From NCBI RefSeq assembly GCF_000190635.1, contig NC_015172.1, forward strand, positions 868,001 through 932,000: a stretch of DNA of 64,000 nt. The letters run 5' to 3'. Both the position numbers and the translations under genes were made by a program. Origin of the DNA: Syntrophobotulus glycolicus DSM 8271. GTDB taxonomy: Bacteria > Bacillota > Desulfitobacteriia > Desulfitobacteriales > Syntrophobotulaceae. Positions 26,671-38,590 of the stretch are shown here, piece by piece. Position 1 is the first letter of the stretch; each line of letters begins with the position of its first letter. The notes beneath the pieces were generated by a model. The model ran no database searches. It was not told the DNA's origin and saw only the letters and a list, made by a program, of their open reading frames with translations.

Positions 26671-26821
26671 ACATTAATTTCCCGGTAAGTTCGCAACGGT
26701 GAAAATCTGCGGGAAAGATGTTTGTATGTGAGTATAGGGTGCAAAATTAGCTAAGCAGAAAATAACTTTCGCAAAACAAGGCCTTGAAATGCTTTGTTTA
26801 TAATATTTCCCTTTAGGGGCT
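26671..26821 (+). promoter_or_regulatory. CRISPR leader
   Basis: About 150 bases of non-coding AT-rich DNA between cas2 and the first repeat. TATAAT (26799-26804) lies 17 bases before the first repeat and would start transcription close to the array. No strong -35 is evident. The end TTTAGGGGCT adjoins repeat 1 and is the probable integration anchor. Confidence 0.8.
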
Positions 26822-29862
<3,041 letters not shown>

Positions 29863-29897
29863 GGTGAACATCGTAATAAGTATGCCATCAATCTCAG

Positions 29898-29926
29898 TCT
29901 TCATCCTTCATGGGCCGACAGAAAGA
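29898..29926 (+). repeat. possible decayed 48th repeat
   Basis: The stretch CATCCTTCATGGG lies exactly one repeat-spacer unit (67 bases) past the start of the degenerate terminal repeat and shares its altered core CCTTCATGGG. The flanks match poorly. It may be a trailer-end repeat in an advanced state of decay. Confidence 0.35.
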
Positions 29927-30040
29927 GGCCAAGGCCCTGGTCAAACGCGGGGAATGGGGGAAAGGGCCCGAAGACCCGGAAAAGCGCCGAAAGGCTGATG
30001 AAACTCTGTAAAGGGTGTGAGCCGAACTCGGTTGACGGGC

Positions 30041-30066
30041 CAAAATGGACACTGGTGTCCATTTTG
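30041..30066. repeat. palindromic repeat, copy 2 (perfect)
   Basis: Perfect 12-bp arms CAAAATGGACAC and GTGTCCATTTTG around TG. It has the same core as 16630-16657. Confidence 0.75.
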
Positions 30067-30111
30067 ACTGATGCCAGGCCCTCCTCTACTGAGGCTGCGG
30101 AAGGGGAGCGG

Positions 30112-30372
30112 AATGAAAAAGAGTGCTTCGGAAGAGAAAGTAATCTTCCCCAAAATACCAAATGGAGGATCTTTAAAGATAAGGTTATTGCTGCTTATGC
30201 TGCACAAAGAGATTTGAGAGTCTTTAACCAACAGTCTGTATTTACAATACATAATTCCATCAAAATATTAGAAAAAATTCACGAGGAAATTGGGCAGGCC
30301 AACCAGTTCCATCATCAAAGACCTCTTAAACAAATGATTATTCCGGCCGCAAAAAGCGTTAGGAGTGAACTC
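30112..30372 (+). pseudogene. C-terminal remnant resembling an FRG-domain protein
   Basis: In the frame through this region the product reads DKVIAAYAAQRDLRVFNQQS, then VFTIHNS and LKQMIIPAAKSVRSEL. The run of an Arg/Gln-rich strand, Q-x-x-x-FTIH, and later IIPA-x-K resembles the C-terminal half of FRG domains (an uncharacterised family often found in phage and defence islands). There is no start or N-terminal half, and the frame runs into a pyrimidine-only tract. It sits just past the CRISPR array. Confidence 0.35.
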
Positions 30373-30374
30373 AA

Positions 30375-30418
30375 CTCTTCCCTTCCCTTCCTTCCCTTTC
30401 CTTTCTCTTCTCTTCTCA
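30375..30418 (+). repeat. polypyrimidine tract
   Basis: More than 40 bases of only C and T (CTCTTCCCTTCCCTTCCTTC and onward). It is low complexity, probably slippage-derived, and follows the FRG-like remnant. Confidence 0.8.
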
Positions 30419-30579
30419 TACTTCTTTTTCGGGACTCCATTCCAGCTTGTTCCGTCTTTTGGGCTGTCTTGTTCTCCGGGTCCATTATAGTTGCCAAGAC
30501 CGGTCAAATAGGTGTACGATAAAACGACGGAAACAGCAAAACAGCGGGAACGCATAGGGTAATTTGGAGGAGGATCTTT

Positions 30580-31857
30580 ATGTCAGGCAGAATAGAAACA
30601 AAATGCATTCATGAGGGCTGGAAGCCGGAGAAAGGGGCGCCCAGGCAGCTTCCGGTTTATCAGAGCACAACGTTCAAATATGATACCAGTGATGAGATGG
30701 GAAAACTTTTTGATTTAGAGGCCGAGGGTTATTTTTATACCAGGCTGCAAAATCCCACGAACGATGCTGTGGCGGCCAAAATCTGCGCGCTGGAAGGCGG
30801 AGCCGGGGCTATGCTTACTTCTTCGGGACAGGCGGCCAACTTTTACGCCCTTTTTAATATCTGTGAGGCCGGAGACCATTTCATCGCTTCCTCGGCCATT
30901 TATGGCGGGACATACAATTTGTTCGGCGTTACCATGAGAAAAATGGGAATTGAATGCACCTTTGTGGATCAGGATTTACCGGAAGAGGAATTGGAAAGAT
31001 ATTTTCAGGCCAATACAAAAGCAGTTTTTGGCGAGACGATTACAAATCCCACAGTATCCGTCTTTGATTTTGAAAAATTTGCCCGGCTGGCGCACCGGCA
31101 TGGGGTGCCGCTGATTGTTGACAATACCTTTGCCACTCCGGTCAACTGCAGACCGTTCGAGTGGGGGGCCGACATCGTCACCCATTCGACGACAAAGTAT
31201 ATGGACGGGCACGCGGTGGGTGTCGGGGGCTGTATAGTGGACAGCGGCAATTTTGACTGGACAGCCCATGCGGAGAAGTTCCCGGGACTGACGACACCCG
31301 ATGATTCCTATCACGGGCTTATCTATGCCGAAAGATTCGGCAAGGGGGCCTATATCACAAAAGCAACCACCCAGCTGATGCGTGATTTGGGCGCGATCCA
31401 GTCTCCGCAAAATGCCTTTTACTTAAATCTTGGCTTGGAAACCCTTCACCTTCGGATGAAGAGACATTGCGAAAATGCATTGGAAACAGCCCGGTTTTTA
31501 GAAAAACATCAGAAAGTAGCCTGGGTGAATTATCCTGGTCTTCAGAGCAGTCCATATCATCACTTGGCCGCGAAGTACCTCCCTGACGGCTCCTGCGGGG
31601 TGCTGGCGTTTGGAATCAAAGGCGGCCGAGAACGCTCGATTCAGTTTATGGACAAGCTGAAGCTGGCTTCGATCGTAACCCATGTGGCCGACAGCAAAAC
31701 CTGCCTGTTGCACCCGGCCAGTCATACACACAGACAGCTGACAGATGAACAGTTAAGAAAAGCAGGAGTGGCCCCGGATTTGATCCGCTTATCGGTAGGG
31801 ATTGAACATTCCGAAGATATTATTGAGGATTTGAGACAGGCACTGGAACAGATATAA
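30580..31857 (+). CDS. O-acetylhomoserine sulfhydrylase family PLP enzyme
   Basis: Cytosolic PLP enzyme of 425 residues of the Cys/Met metabolism family. Length and motifs fit the MetY branch, which makes homocysteine from O-acetylhomoserine and sulfide. Seen are the N-terminal TKCIHEGWKPEKGAPRQLPV, YTRLQNPTNDAVAAKI, SSGQAANFYALFNI, the DNTFATPVNCRPFEWGADIV strand and the PLP-binding Lys in THSTTKYMDGHAVGVGG. The C-terminal LLHPASHTHRQLTDEQL is typical. GGAGGAGG precedes the ATG. It is monocistronic with its own terminator. A second, distinct member is at 50.6 kb. Confidence 0.93.
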   Translation: MSGRIETKCIHEGWKPEKGAPRQLPVYQSTTFKYDTSDEMGKLFDLEAEGYFYTRLQNPTNDAVAAKICALEGGAGAMLTSSGQAANFYALFNICEAGDHFIASSAIYGGTYNLFGVTMRKMGIECTFVDQDLPEEELERYFQANTKAVFGETITNPTVSVFDFEKFARLAHRHGVPLIVDNTFATPVNCRPFEWGADIVTHSTTKYMDGHAVGVGGCIVDSGNFDWTAHAEKFPGLTTPDDSYHGLIYAERFGKGAYITKATTQLMRDLGAIQSPQNAFYLNLGLETLHLRMKRHCENALETARFLEKHQKVAWVNYPGLQSSPYHHLAAKYLPDGSCGVLAFGIKGGRERSIQFMDKLKLASIVTHVADSKTCLLHPASHTHRQLTDEQLRKAGVAPDLIRLSVGIEHSEDIIEDLRQALEQI

Positions 31858-31914
31858 AAATGACACACAGATAGACAGTACCTTTTTCTTGGGATGAGAA
31901 GGCTGAACGGAACA

Positions 31915-31954
31915 GATGGCACAGTGGGAAGGATCACTGCGCCGTCTTTTTTTT
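31915..31954 (+). terminator. terminator of the sulfhydrylase gene
   Basis: Imperfect 12-bp stem GATGGCACAGTG/CACTGCGCCGTC followed by eight T. Confidence 0.85.
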
Positions 31955-32036
31955 GCGGAAAGAATGATTTCCCCATTGCCGGACAGTGTTCCGTACAGCC
32001 GGTATATATAGCCAGGCCGGCAAAACGAAAATTTTG

Positions 32037-32090
32037 TTGACTGGGAAACAAAAAAGTGATAGACTGCTGATATTGTTTCCAAGTAAACAA
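32037..32090 (+). promoter_or_regulatory. promoter and likely MarR operator
   Basis: TTGACT (32037-32042), a 17-base spacer and TAGACT (32060-32065) form a good promoter. Directly downstream the dyad TTGTTT-CCAAGT-AAACAA (32073-32090) sits at the transcription start, the usual place for autorepression by a MarR dimer. Confidence 0.65.
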
Positions 32091-32102
32091 AAGAGGGATG
32101 GT

Positions 32103-32552
32103 ATGAATCAAAAGCTGAGAATCTTAGACACTCTGATCAAAATCCAAGAGCATTCGGACGTATTCGAGCCTAAACTAGCGGGGCTGCTGGATGAAATCAG
32201 CCTTGCGGAAGTACACTGTATTGACTGGATTGGGAGGCTTGACCATCCGAATGTAACAAAAATTTCCGAAAAGATGGGCCTGACGCGGGGAGCGATCAGT
32301 AAAATCAGCAAAAAGTTACTCAGCAAGGGCTTGATCGAGACTTATCAGGAGCCGGACAATCATAAAGAAATTTACTTTCGGCTGACTGAGAGCGGCCGGT
32401 CTGTTTATGGCGAGCATAAAAAGCTCCACAATGAAGTCAGAGAAGAATGGTTGTCCTTTCTCGAACACTACAGTGAGGACGAGCAAGCTGTGCTATTCCG
32501 TTTTCTCACTGAGATTGGCGATCTTCTTGACCGTAAATGGGCTGATCAGTAA
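32103..32552 (+). CDS. MarR-family transcriptional regulator
   Basis: DNA-binding protein of 149 residues. The winged helix is visible as DHPNVTKISEKMGLTRGAIS (helix-turn-helix), SKISKKLLSKGLIETYQEPD (recognition helix and wing) and NHKEIYFRLTESGRSVY. Flanking helices would make the dimer. ATG 32103 with GAGGG upstream gives the normal family length; a longer frame from 31986 includes the promoter and operator and is rejected. Neighbouring genes on both sides have their own signals, so only autoregulation can be suggested. Confidence 0.9.
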   Translation: MNQKLRILDTLIKIQEHSDVFEPKLAGLLDEISLAEVHCIDWIGRLDHPNVTKISEKMGLTRGAISKISKKLLSKGLIETYQEPDNHKEIYFRLTESGRSVYGEHKKLHNEVREEWLSFLEHYSEDEQAVLFRFLTEIGDLLDRKWADQ

Positions 32553-32822
32553 AAAAAAGAAAAATAATTTGATTTCATTCTATACCGGGCGGTGCAAGAG
32601 GCTAAGTAATGGTCCACACAGGCGGCTATCCTTCTTTCCTGTGAAACCATGATGAACTTTTGCCGGTGAGAGCAGGGTGGTTTGGGCGACGCACCCTTGC
32701 TTTGCTGCGCCTAAACCGGACAGCGCCGCCGCAGGTTTGCCCGGAAGCTGTGTGATGGATCGATTGTTGCAGAAAGAAGAGGGTGTGAAATGCTCAAGAA
32801 TATCCTGTCATCTCGTCTCTAA

Positions 32823-33071
32823 AAGAATGGAGATGGAAAGCCGAAAGGAAATCCGGCCACTGCTCTCTGCCGGTATCAGATTACCCCTGAAAAATGCCGG
32901 AGCTGCGACAAATGCAAAAAGGCTTGCAAGGCCGGAGCGATCAGGGGAGAGCGTGGCAAAGCGTATGTGATCGATGAACAAAAGTGCATCAAATGCGGAA
33001 CGTGTATCAAACGGTGCAGGGATAAAGCCATAAAAAAATTGGAGATGTACTCCGGGGAAGCGAAACCGTAA
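32823..33071 (+). pseudogene. remnant of a 2[4Fe-4S] ferredoxin domain
   Basis: An 82-codon open stretch without a start begins right after a stop and encodes two cluster motifs: PEKCRSCDKCKKACKAGAI and QKCIKCGTCIKRCRDKAI, eight cysteines in CxxCxxCxxxC form. The wording and the location at the end of a frame are like the C-terminal ferredoxin part of HndC/NuoF-type hydrogenase or NADH dehydrogenase subunits. The flavin and NADH domains are absent, so it is probably a leftover of a deleted gene. Confidence 0.5.
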
Positions 33072-33630
33072 TTATTTTCTCCTGTCCGTATGATCAGATC
33101 TGATCTGATCTGATCATCATAGCCATTATTTTAACCATCCCTAAAATGTTGTGTCATACTCATTTTGAATAAGTTGGCCGCTCAAGCTTACACAGCCCTG
33201 CGCTCCGGCAATGACCTGCGGCTCATGAAGGATCACGCTGAGTTTATGCTTCAGAAACTCTTGAAAATAAAGGCATAAAGGACACCTTGATCGCTGGAAG
33301 CAGAGAAAAAATACATTGGAGGGAGAGCGCATGCTTGATATAATAGGAGGAAAAGTGGGGCTGATCTGATCAATCGCCCCGTCCTCTCGCAAAAAGTTCT
33401 GGGCAGGATGAGGCCGTCATCCAGAGAAGATCTTCGAGTGGAGTTTCTTTTGATCGGGAGAGATCATATAAAGAAATAACACCAGAGAAAATCGTTCCGG
33501 CAGGAATGTAAAAATGCTTGTGGCGGGGTGGAAGCCGTATAGGCCGCCGGTTCTTGCCGCTGCCCTGCTCTCTGCTGATTGCCCGGCGGCTGATACCATG
33601 AGATAAAATTCGGGAGGCCAACATACAGAA
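33072..33630. other. 559-base gap without a recognised gene
   Basis: It contains a short tandem GATCT run inside a palindromic context (TGATCAGATCTGATC at about 33100) and an isolated ribosome-site-like GGAGGGAGAGCGCATG at about 33319 that starts only a 12-codon frame. Otherwise I see nothing. The TauE gene promoter should lie near its end. Confidence 0.4.
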
Positions 33631-34401
33631 ATGGGAATAAACATGGATGATTTTCTACAGCTCCTAAACCTGACTCAGATGCAATGCATCATCGTGATGG
33701 TCACCGCATTTCTCGTAGGGTTTTCAAAGACCGGGATCAGCGGTGTGCTCATGCTGGTGATCCCTATGCTGGCCAGCGTCTTTGGCGGAAGGGATTCTAC
33801 CGGGATTTTGCTCCCGATGCTGTTGGTCGGAGATGTGTTTGCTGTCTGGTCTTATCGCAGGAGCGTCAATTGGAAAAAGGTGATTGCCCCCCTGCCCTGG
33901 GCCTTGATCGGCATGGTGATCGGCGCTGTCGTCGGCAAAGTGATCAGTGATCAGATATTTGTCATCCTGATCGGGATCATTGTTTTGTTCTGCTTAGGCA
34001 TTTTATTGTACACGGAAAAAATGGGGAAAAATTTTGAAGTGCCCACCCAGACCTGGTTTTACATCACGGCGGGAATCTTAAGCGGATTCGCCACCATGAT
34101 CGGAAATGCAGCCGGGCCGATTTTCAGTGTTTACTTATTGGCACTCGGATTGCAGAAAAATCATTTCATGGGAACCAATGCCTGGTTCTTCTTCATCATC
34201 AATTCGATCAAGGTTCCGGTGCAGATTTTTGCCTGGCATAATATGGGGATGCAGTTACTGATTCTGACAGCGGTCGTGCTGCCGGTAATCGCCCTGGGCG
34301 CGGTTTTGGGATTCTTTATCGTGAAAAAAATCAACGAGAAATTCTTTAGATATCTGATTATCGGCATGACAGCACTGTCAGCCTTGAGACTTTTTATGTG
34401 A
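33631..34401 (+). CDS. TauE/SafE-family membrane transporter
   Basis: Integral membrane protein of 256 residues with about eight helices. The family, DUF81/TauE, exports sulfite or sulfoacetate-like anions, or carries other small anions. Characteristic segments are VGFSKTGISGVLMLVIPMLA near the start, GRDSTGILLPMLLVGDVFA, and the second-half repeat GNAAGPIFSVYLLALGLQKN with FMGTNAWFFFIINSIKVP. The two-fold repeat of GxxxTG-like and GNxxGP motifs is typical. ATG 33631 follows GGGAGG by 14 bases. It ends in a terminator. Confidence 0.9.
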   Translation: MGINMDDFLQLLNLTQMQCIIVMVTAFLVGFSKTGISGVLMLVIPMLASVFGGRDSTGILLPMLLVGDVFAVWSYRRSVNWKKVIAPLPWALIGMVIGAVVGKVISDQIFVILIGIIVLFCLGILLYTEKMGKNFEVPTQTWFYITAGILSGFATMIGNAAGPIFSVYLLALGLQKNHFMGTNAWFFFIINSIKVPVQIFAWHNMGMQLLILTAVVLPVIALGAVLGFFIVKKINEKFFRYLIIGMTALSALRLFM

Positions 34402-34439
34402 AAACGCGTGATGTTTGGAACAGCGCGCCGCTCTGACAA

Positions 34440-34472
34440 GACGCTCCCGCTTCTGGCGGCAGCGTTTCTTTG
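34440..34472 (+). terminator. terminator after the TauE-family gene
   Basis: Stem ACGCTCCCGC/GCGGCAGCGT with a four-base loop, followed by TTTCTTTG. Confidence 0.75.
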
Positions 34473-34590
34473 TTGTTGAGGCCAAGCCGATTTTCTCAAC
34501 CAGTTCAAAACAAGGATAAGCCCTCTTCCCGTTTTCAGGTCAGCCGGTATTTAATGGGAGCAAATATCTGAAAAAGCAGTTGTCTTCTAC

Positions 34591-34620
34591 TTGGCAATAT
34601 CATTATACATCGGTATAATG
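34591..34620 (+). promoter_or_regulatory. BlaI-type promoter with overlapping operator
   Basis: TTGGCA, a 17-base spacer and a perfect TATAAT. A 20-bp dyad CATTATA-CATCGG-TATAATG (34601-34620) covers the spacer and -10, which is how a BlaI/MecI dimer would block RNA polymerase. Confidence 0.75.
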
Positions 34621-34672
34621 GAAAGCAAGCAGGACATCAAACGCTCAGCCATATTGTGGGGAGGGATATTTG

Positions 34673-35071
34673 GTGAACGATAAAATCAAGCGATTGGGTG
34701 ACGCGGAGCTAGAAATGATGTTGGTGATATGGGATACTTCGGAGCCGGTTACGTCCAATTATATTTTGGAACGCTTGCATGGCCGCCGCGGCTGGGCGCT
34801 GTCAACCTTAATGACAGCCCTGGCCAGGTTAGCCGCCAAGGGCTTTGTCTATTGTGACAGAACGACCAGAACAAACCTCTATTCGGCCCTGATTTCGGCA
34901 GAAGAGTATAAGGCAAAGGAAAGCCGCTCAATTTTAGAAAAACTTTACGGCAACTCTTTGCAAAACCTTGTAACAAGTCTTTACGACAGTCACACGATAA
35001 ATGACGCTGACTTGTCAGAGCTGCAGAAGCTGATCGAAAAAATTGAGCGAAGGAAGAATAACCATGCTTGA
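34673..35071 (+). CDS. BlaI/MecI-family repressor
   Basis: Winged-helix repressor of 132 residues that dimerises through its C-terminal helix and is released by cleavage when its M56 partner is activated. Seen are RLGDAELEMMLVIWDTSEPV, the recognition helix region GWALSTLMTALARLAAKGFV and the C-terminal TSLYDSHTINDADLSELQKL. The GTG at 34673 has GAGGGA at good distance. It overlaps the next gene by eight bases. The dyad over its own promoter points to autorepression. Confidence 0.92.
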   Translation: MNDKIKRLGDAELEMMLVIWDTSEPVTSNYILERLHGRRGWALSTLMTALARLAAKGFVYCDRTTRTNLYSALISAEEYKAKESRSILEKLYGNSLQNLVTSLYDSHTINDADLSELQKLIEKIERRKNNHA

Positions 35072-36746
35072 ATCTCTTTTTGTTACGCTTCTTGAAGTCT
35101 CTGGGACAGCCGGCCTGATGATTTTGGTGTTGAAGCTGCTTTCGCCTCTTTTTAATCAATTCTATGCGTCAAAGCTGAAATATTGGATTTGGCTGGTTTT
35201 AGCGGTGCGGCTAATGATTCCCGTCAACTTTTCCATCCCGATGACACCTGTTGAAATGAGTATTCCCGATAGGCAAATGAACGCCTGGACAACCCCCGCG
35301 CCTACTCAGCAAAATCCTGGCGGCACGCCGCCGGTAATCAATCATCCCGTTACGGAAGCTCCCCCAATTTCCCTGACATTAATTGAAGCGGCTATGATCA
35401 TCTGGATCATCGGTTGCGTGGTATTTTTGAGTAATCAAATAGCGGGGTATCTTGTATTGAAGAAAAAGGCCCTGCGTTGGAGCAAAGCCCCGGCAGATCC
35501 GCGAATTGTTGCCGCAGTCGCTCCTGCTTCAACCAGCGTTGGCCTGACTAAAACGATTACGTTACGCATAAGCGAGCGTGTAGCCGGCCCAATGATGATT
35601 GGCTTTACCCAGCCCATCCTTTTCCTTCCCCATGAGGATTATTCTGATACGGATATTGCCTTTATCATGCGGCATGAACTGACCCACTGCAAACGGCATG
35701 ATCTGTGGTATAAACTGCTCCTTGTTTTTGTAAATGCACTGCACTGGTTTAATCCATTCGTATATCTCATGTTCCGTGAAGCAAGCGCGGATTTAGAACT
35801 CTCCTGCGACGATGAAGTCATAAAAGGGGTGTCCCCTGAGTTGCGGCGGGCCTATGGTGAAACCATTTTGACGGAGATAAAACGGCAGAAAAATTTTCAG
35901 ACTCCCCTGTCTACCTACTTCTTCGGCGGACAAAAAAGGCTGAAGAGCCGTTTGCAGAATATCCTAAACACGAAAAAACGTGGAAATGGCACGGTTGTTC
36001 TTGTCCTCACCGTATTGGCAATTACTCTGGTGAGTGCGCTTGTCGCCTGCCGTGTGTCCGAACAGGGCATAAACGCAGACCAGATCGAGGAAATTAAAAT
36101 TTCCATGCAGGACAAAGGACTTCAGGTAAGCGGTGATCACGTATATCCGAAGGAAAATCGGCAAGGGATACAAGGAATCGTGGACATCCTGAACAGGGCC
36201 TCACCCACCGCGAAAAAAAGCGTAAACGACGTCCCTCCCGATGACCGGGTGATCAAGGTGGAACTATTGCCCAATAAAACAGTGTACCTGTATCAGGACG
36301 GGGAAAAATACTACGCCGAAACGCCTTATGAAAGTGTTGCGGAGTTGACGAAAGAGGCGTACGAAACAATACTGGAAATGTTCGGCCCCATCCATCCTTT
36401 TCCGGAGGACACCGATAAAACCCAGTTTTTAGCAGCGCTGCAAACTATGCTGGAGCAATATCGTTCAGGCCAGCCCCCGGAAACCGGGATGGAACACAGG
36501 TTCGACCCCGCACCGCAGGGGCTGCTGTTGCCCAGTGTGAATTCCGCGGATGATTTTGAGCTTACCGATGGCAGCACGGAAAGCCTGTATGCCGCCATCA
36601 TCCGCTTTGGGGAAAATGATGCATACAGCGTCAGAATGGCACTGAACCAATTTTCGGAAGACGGGGAAAACCGCTGGGGCGTTACAAGCGTCTATTTCAG
36701 TGGACCAGACACCGGCACTGACGAAAGCGCAGCCCAGGGCAGGTGA
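35064..36746 (+). CDS. M56-family (BlaR1-like) membrane metalloprotease sensor
   Basis: Protein of 560 residues with an M56 domain. There are four membrane helices in the first 270 residues, the zinc-protease motif HELTHCKRHD with its distal acidic FREASADLELSCDDEV, and the helix VVLVLTVLAITLVSALVAC at about 312-330. Family members cleave the BlaI-type repressor on sensing a signal. The outside C-terminal part (about 230 residues) is not a penicillin-binding domain: I see no SxxK/SxN/KTG set. The signal is therefore probably not a beta-lactam. Coupled to the blaI-like gene by overlap. Confidence 0.88.
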   Translation: MLESLFVTLLEVSGTAGLMILVLKLLSPLFNQFYASKLKYWIWLVLAVRLMIPVNFSIPMTPVEMSIPDRQMNAWTTPAPTQQNPGGTPPVINHPVTEAPPISLTLIEAAMIIWIIGCVVFLSNQIAGYLVLKKKALRWSKAPADPRIVAAVAPASTSVGLTKTITLRISERVAGPMMIGFTQPILFLPHEDYSDTDIAFIMRHELTHCKRHDLWYKLLLVFVNALHWFNPFVYLMFREASADLELSCDDEVIKGVSPELRRAYGETILTEIKRQKNFQTPLSTYFFGGQKRLKSRLQNILNTKKRGNGTVVLVLTVLAITLVSALVACRVSEQGINADQIEEIKISMQDKGLQVSGDHVYPKENRQGIQGIVDILNRASPTAKKSVNDVPPDDRVIKVELLPNKTVYLYQDGEKYYAETPYESVAELTKEAYETILEMFGPIHPFPEDTDKTQFLAALQTMLEQYRSGQPPETGMEHRFDPAPQGLLLPSVNSADDFELTDGSTESLYAAIIRFGENDAYSVRMALNQFSEDGENRWGVTSVYFSGPDTGTDESAAQGR

Positions 36747-36865
36747 AGACAAAGGCCATGCTGACGGTATCTGACAGGGAGCCGGCACAGTAGAGGAGAA
36801 TTCCGCTGGTCCTCATTAATAAGGCAATAATCTGTCTGCCAATTGCACATCGACAAGCGAATAAT

Positions 36866-36914
36866 AAAAAAGTATCCCCGGGCATTTCGGAAAAATGGAA
36901 GGGGGTACTTTTTT
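36866..36914 (+). terminator. terminator of the BlaI/M56 operon
   Basis: Stem AAAAAGTA(T)CCCC/GGGG(G)TACTTTTT around a loop of about 20 bases, T run included. Confidence 0.8.
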
Positions 36915-37017
36915 GATTTGGCACAGGGCTTAACGAAGGAGATTGGTGTGCCGGGGGAATCATTTTTGGGCGGCATAACCCATAGACTATTGTGATACTA
37001 AAAAAAGGGTGATGCAT

Positions 37018-38298
37018 GTGCGTATGTTAAAAGTCGGTCTCAGAGGAAATGATGTCGCGGAAGTACAAGCGCTGTTAAAACAACGGGGCTTCGATCCGGG
37101 GCCGGTTGACGGTATTTTCGGCACAAAAACGGAGCAGGCGGTCAGACGGTTTCAAAACGCCCGCGGCCTGAGCGCGGACGGAATTGTCGGTCCCCTTACA
37201 TACCAGGCGCTTCAGGCAACCTCCGCTCCTTCCACGTATACTGTCCAGCCCGGAGACAGCCTATATCTGATCAGCAGCAGGTTCGGGATCAGCCTGGGCG
37301 CGCTGATGGCCGCCAACCCCGGGGTAAGCAGCTATGACCTGCAAATCGGACAGCGGCTGAACATCCCGGCCGCCGGAGGGGACATTGTTACCACCACGAT
37401 CAACTACACCTATGACGTCCTGAACTGGGATATCTGGAGCCTGAAGGACCGTTACCCGGCGCTGGGAGTGGGGGTCGCCGGGCAAAGCGTCCTGGGCAGG
37501 AACCTGTACTACCTGAGACTGGGCAGCGGCCCGAATCAAGTGTTTTTTAACGCTTCCCACCACTCTCTGGAATGGATCACGACAGTTCTGCTGATGAAGT
37601 TCACCGAAAATTTTCTCAAAGCCTATACCGCGGGGACCGCCATCCGGGGATACCGGCCGCGGGATATCTGGAACAGGTCCTCCATTTACATCATTCCCAT
37701 GGTGAACCCGGACGGCATCGAGCTGGTGTTAAACGGACTGCGCAGCGGGAACCCCTATGACGAGTCTCTGATCCGCTGGAATAACGGCAGTACAAATTTT
37801 TCCCGGGTTTGGCAGGCCAATATCCGCGGGGTGGATTTGAACCATAATTATGACGCTTCCTGGCAGTTGTCCAAGCAAGCCGAAGCCGCCTACGGGATTA
37901 CCGGCCCGGGACCGACCCGCTATTCCGGCCCTTATCCAGAGTCCGAACCGGAGTCCAGGACGGTGGCTGATTTTACCCGGGCCCGTGATTTCCGTTTGGT
38001 GATCGCCTACCACAGCCAGGGGGAAGTCATTTACTGGAACTACCAAAACATGGCCGGAGCAGCGGCCCGGAATATCGGCGAACGCTTTTCCGCCGTCAGC
38101 GGCTACGCCCTGGATGAAACGACCGGGATCGCCTCCTACGCAGGGTATAAGGACTGGTTTATCGAAAGATATCGAAGGCCCGGCTATACCGTGGAAGTCG
38201 GGAGCGGGACCAACCCTCTCCCCATTTCCCAATTCCCGCAAATCTACAACGCCAATGAAGAATTGCTCCTGCTGGCTTCCGTGATTACGGCCTCATAG
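37018..38298 (+). CDS. M14 zinc peptidase with peptidoglycan-binding and LysM domains
   Basis: Cell-wall enzyme of about 426 residues, probably a gamma-D-glutamyl-meso-diaminopimelate peptidase as in spore-wall enzymes of this domain order. Domains are PG_binding_1 (about 1-65, GNDVAEVQALLKQRGFDPGP), LysM (about 70-118, TYTVQPGDSLYLISSRFGIS) and M14 carboxypeptidase (about 125-420). Zinc and catalytic segments are ASHHSLEWIT, GVDLNHNYDASW, IAYHSQGEVIYW and the catalytic Glu in YTVEVGSGTNP. No signal peptide, as in sporulation enzymes that act from the mother cell. GTG 37018 is chosen for its spacing to AAGGG; ATG 37012 and 37024 are alternatives. Confidence 0.9.
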   Translation: MRMLKVGLRGNDVAEVQALLKQRGFDPGPVDGIFGTKTEQAVRRFQNARGLSADGIVGPLTYQALQATSAPSTYTVQPGDSLYLISSRFGISLGALMAANPGVSSYDLQIGQRLNIPAAGGDIVTTTINYTYDVLNWDIWSLKDRYPALGVGVAGQSVLGRNLYYLRLGSGPNQVFFNASHHSLEWITTVLLMKFTENFLKAYTAGTAIRGYRPRDIWNRSSIYIIPMVNPDGIELVLNGLRSGNPYDESLIRWNNGSTNFSRVWQANIRGVDLNHNYDASWQLSKQAEAAYGITGPGPTRYSGPYPESEPESRTVADFTRARDFRLVIAYHSQGEVIYWNYQNMAGAAARNIGERFSAVSGYALDETTGIASYAGYKDWFIERYRRPGYTVEVGSGTNPLPISQFPQIYNANEELLLLASVITAS

Positions 38299-38335
38299 CA
38301 ATCAGTGAGCGAGCCTTATTTCCGGCATTGACAAG

Positions 38336-38380
38336 TAAAAAAAAACAGGGGGCCATGATCATTTTTGAATGTTGCCCCCG
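38336..38380 (-). terminator. terminator on the minus strand for the ligase gene
   Basis: Stem GGGGGCCA/TTGCCCCC with a nine-A run on its left, which is a T run for leftward transcription. It fits the end of the minus-strand ligase transcript, about 210 bases after its stop. Confidence 0.6.
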
Positions 38381-38590
38381 CTCCTATCCTCAGATATATT
38401 TTTTGAAAAACCCGATAAATAGGGGTACTACACGCCGAAAAAATAGATACCCCTCTTTGCAGGCGCTCCACAGGGGGAATGGTTGAAGCTCATATAGCTT
38501 TCTTAACAAGTCTAAAAGAAAGATATGATTTATTCCCGTTTTTCAAAATGGGCCAATAGTGACAGATGTCCCCGAAAAATTTTAATGGAT

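Noticed and set aside
33095-33120. Tandem GATCT/GATCA run as a methylation or replication signal
   Set aside because: Only about 25 bases, no other origin features (no DnaA boxes, no dnaA/dnaN), so probably simple-sequence slippage.
33319-33370. A 12-codon frame MLDIIGGKVGLI with a good ribosome site
   Set aside because: Too short and without a recognisable downstream partner. It could be a truncated gene start but cannot be supported.
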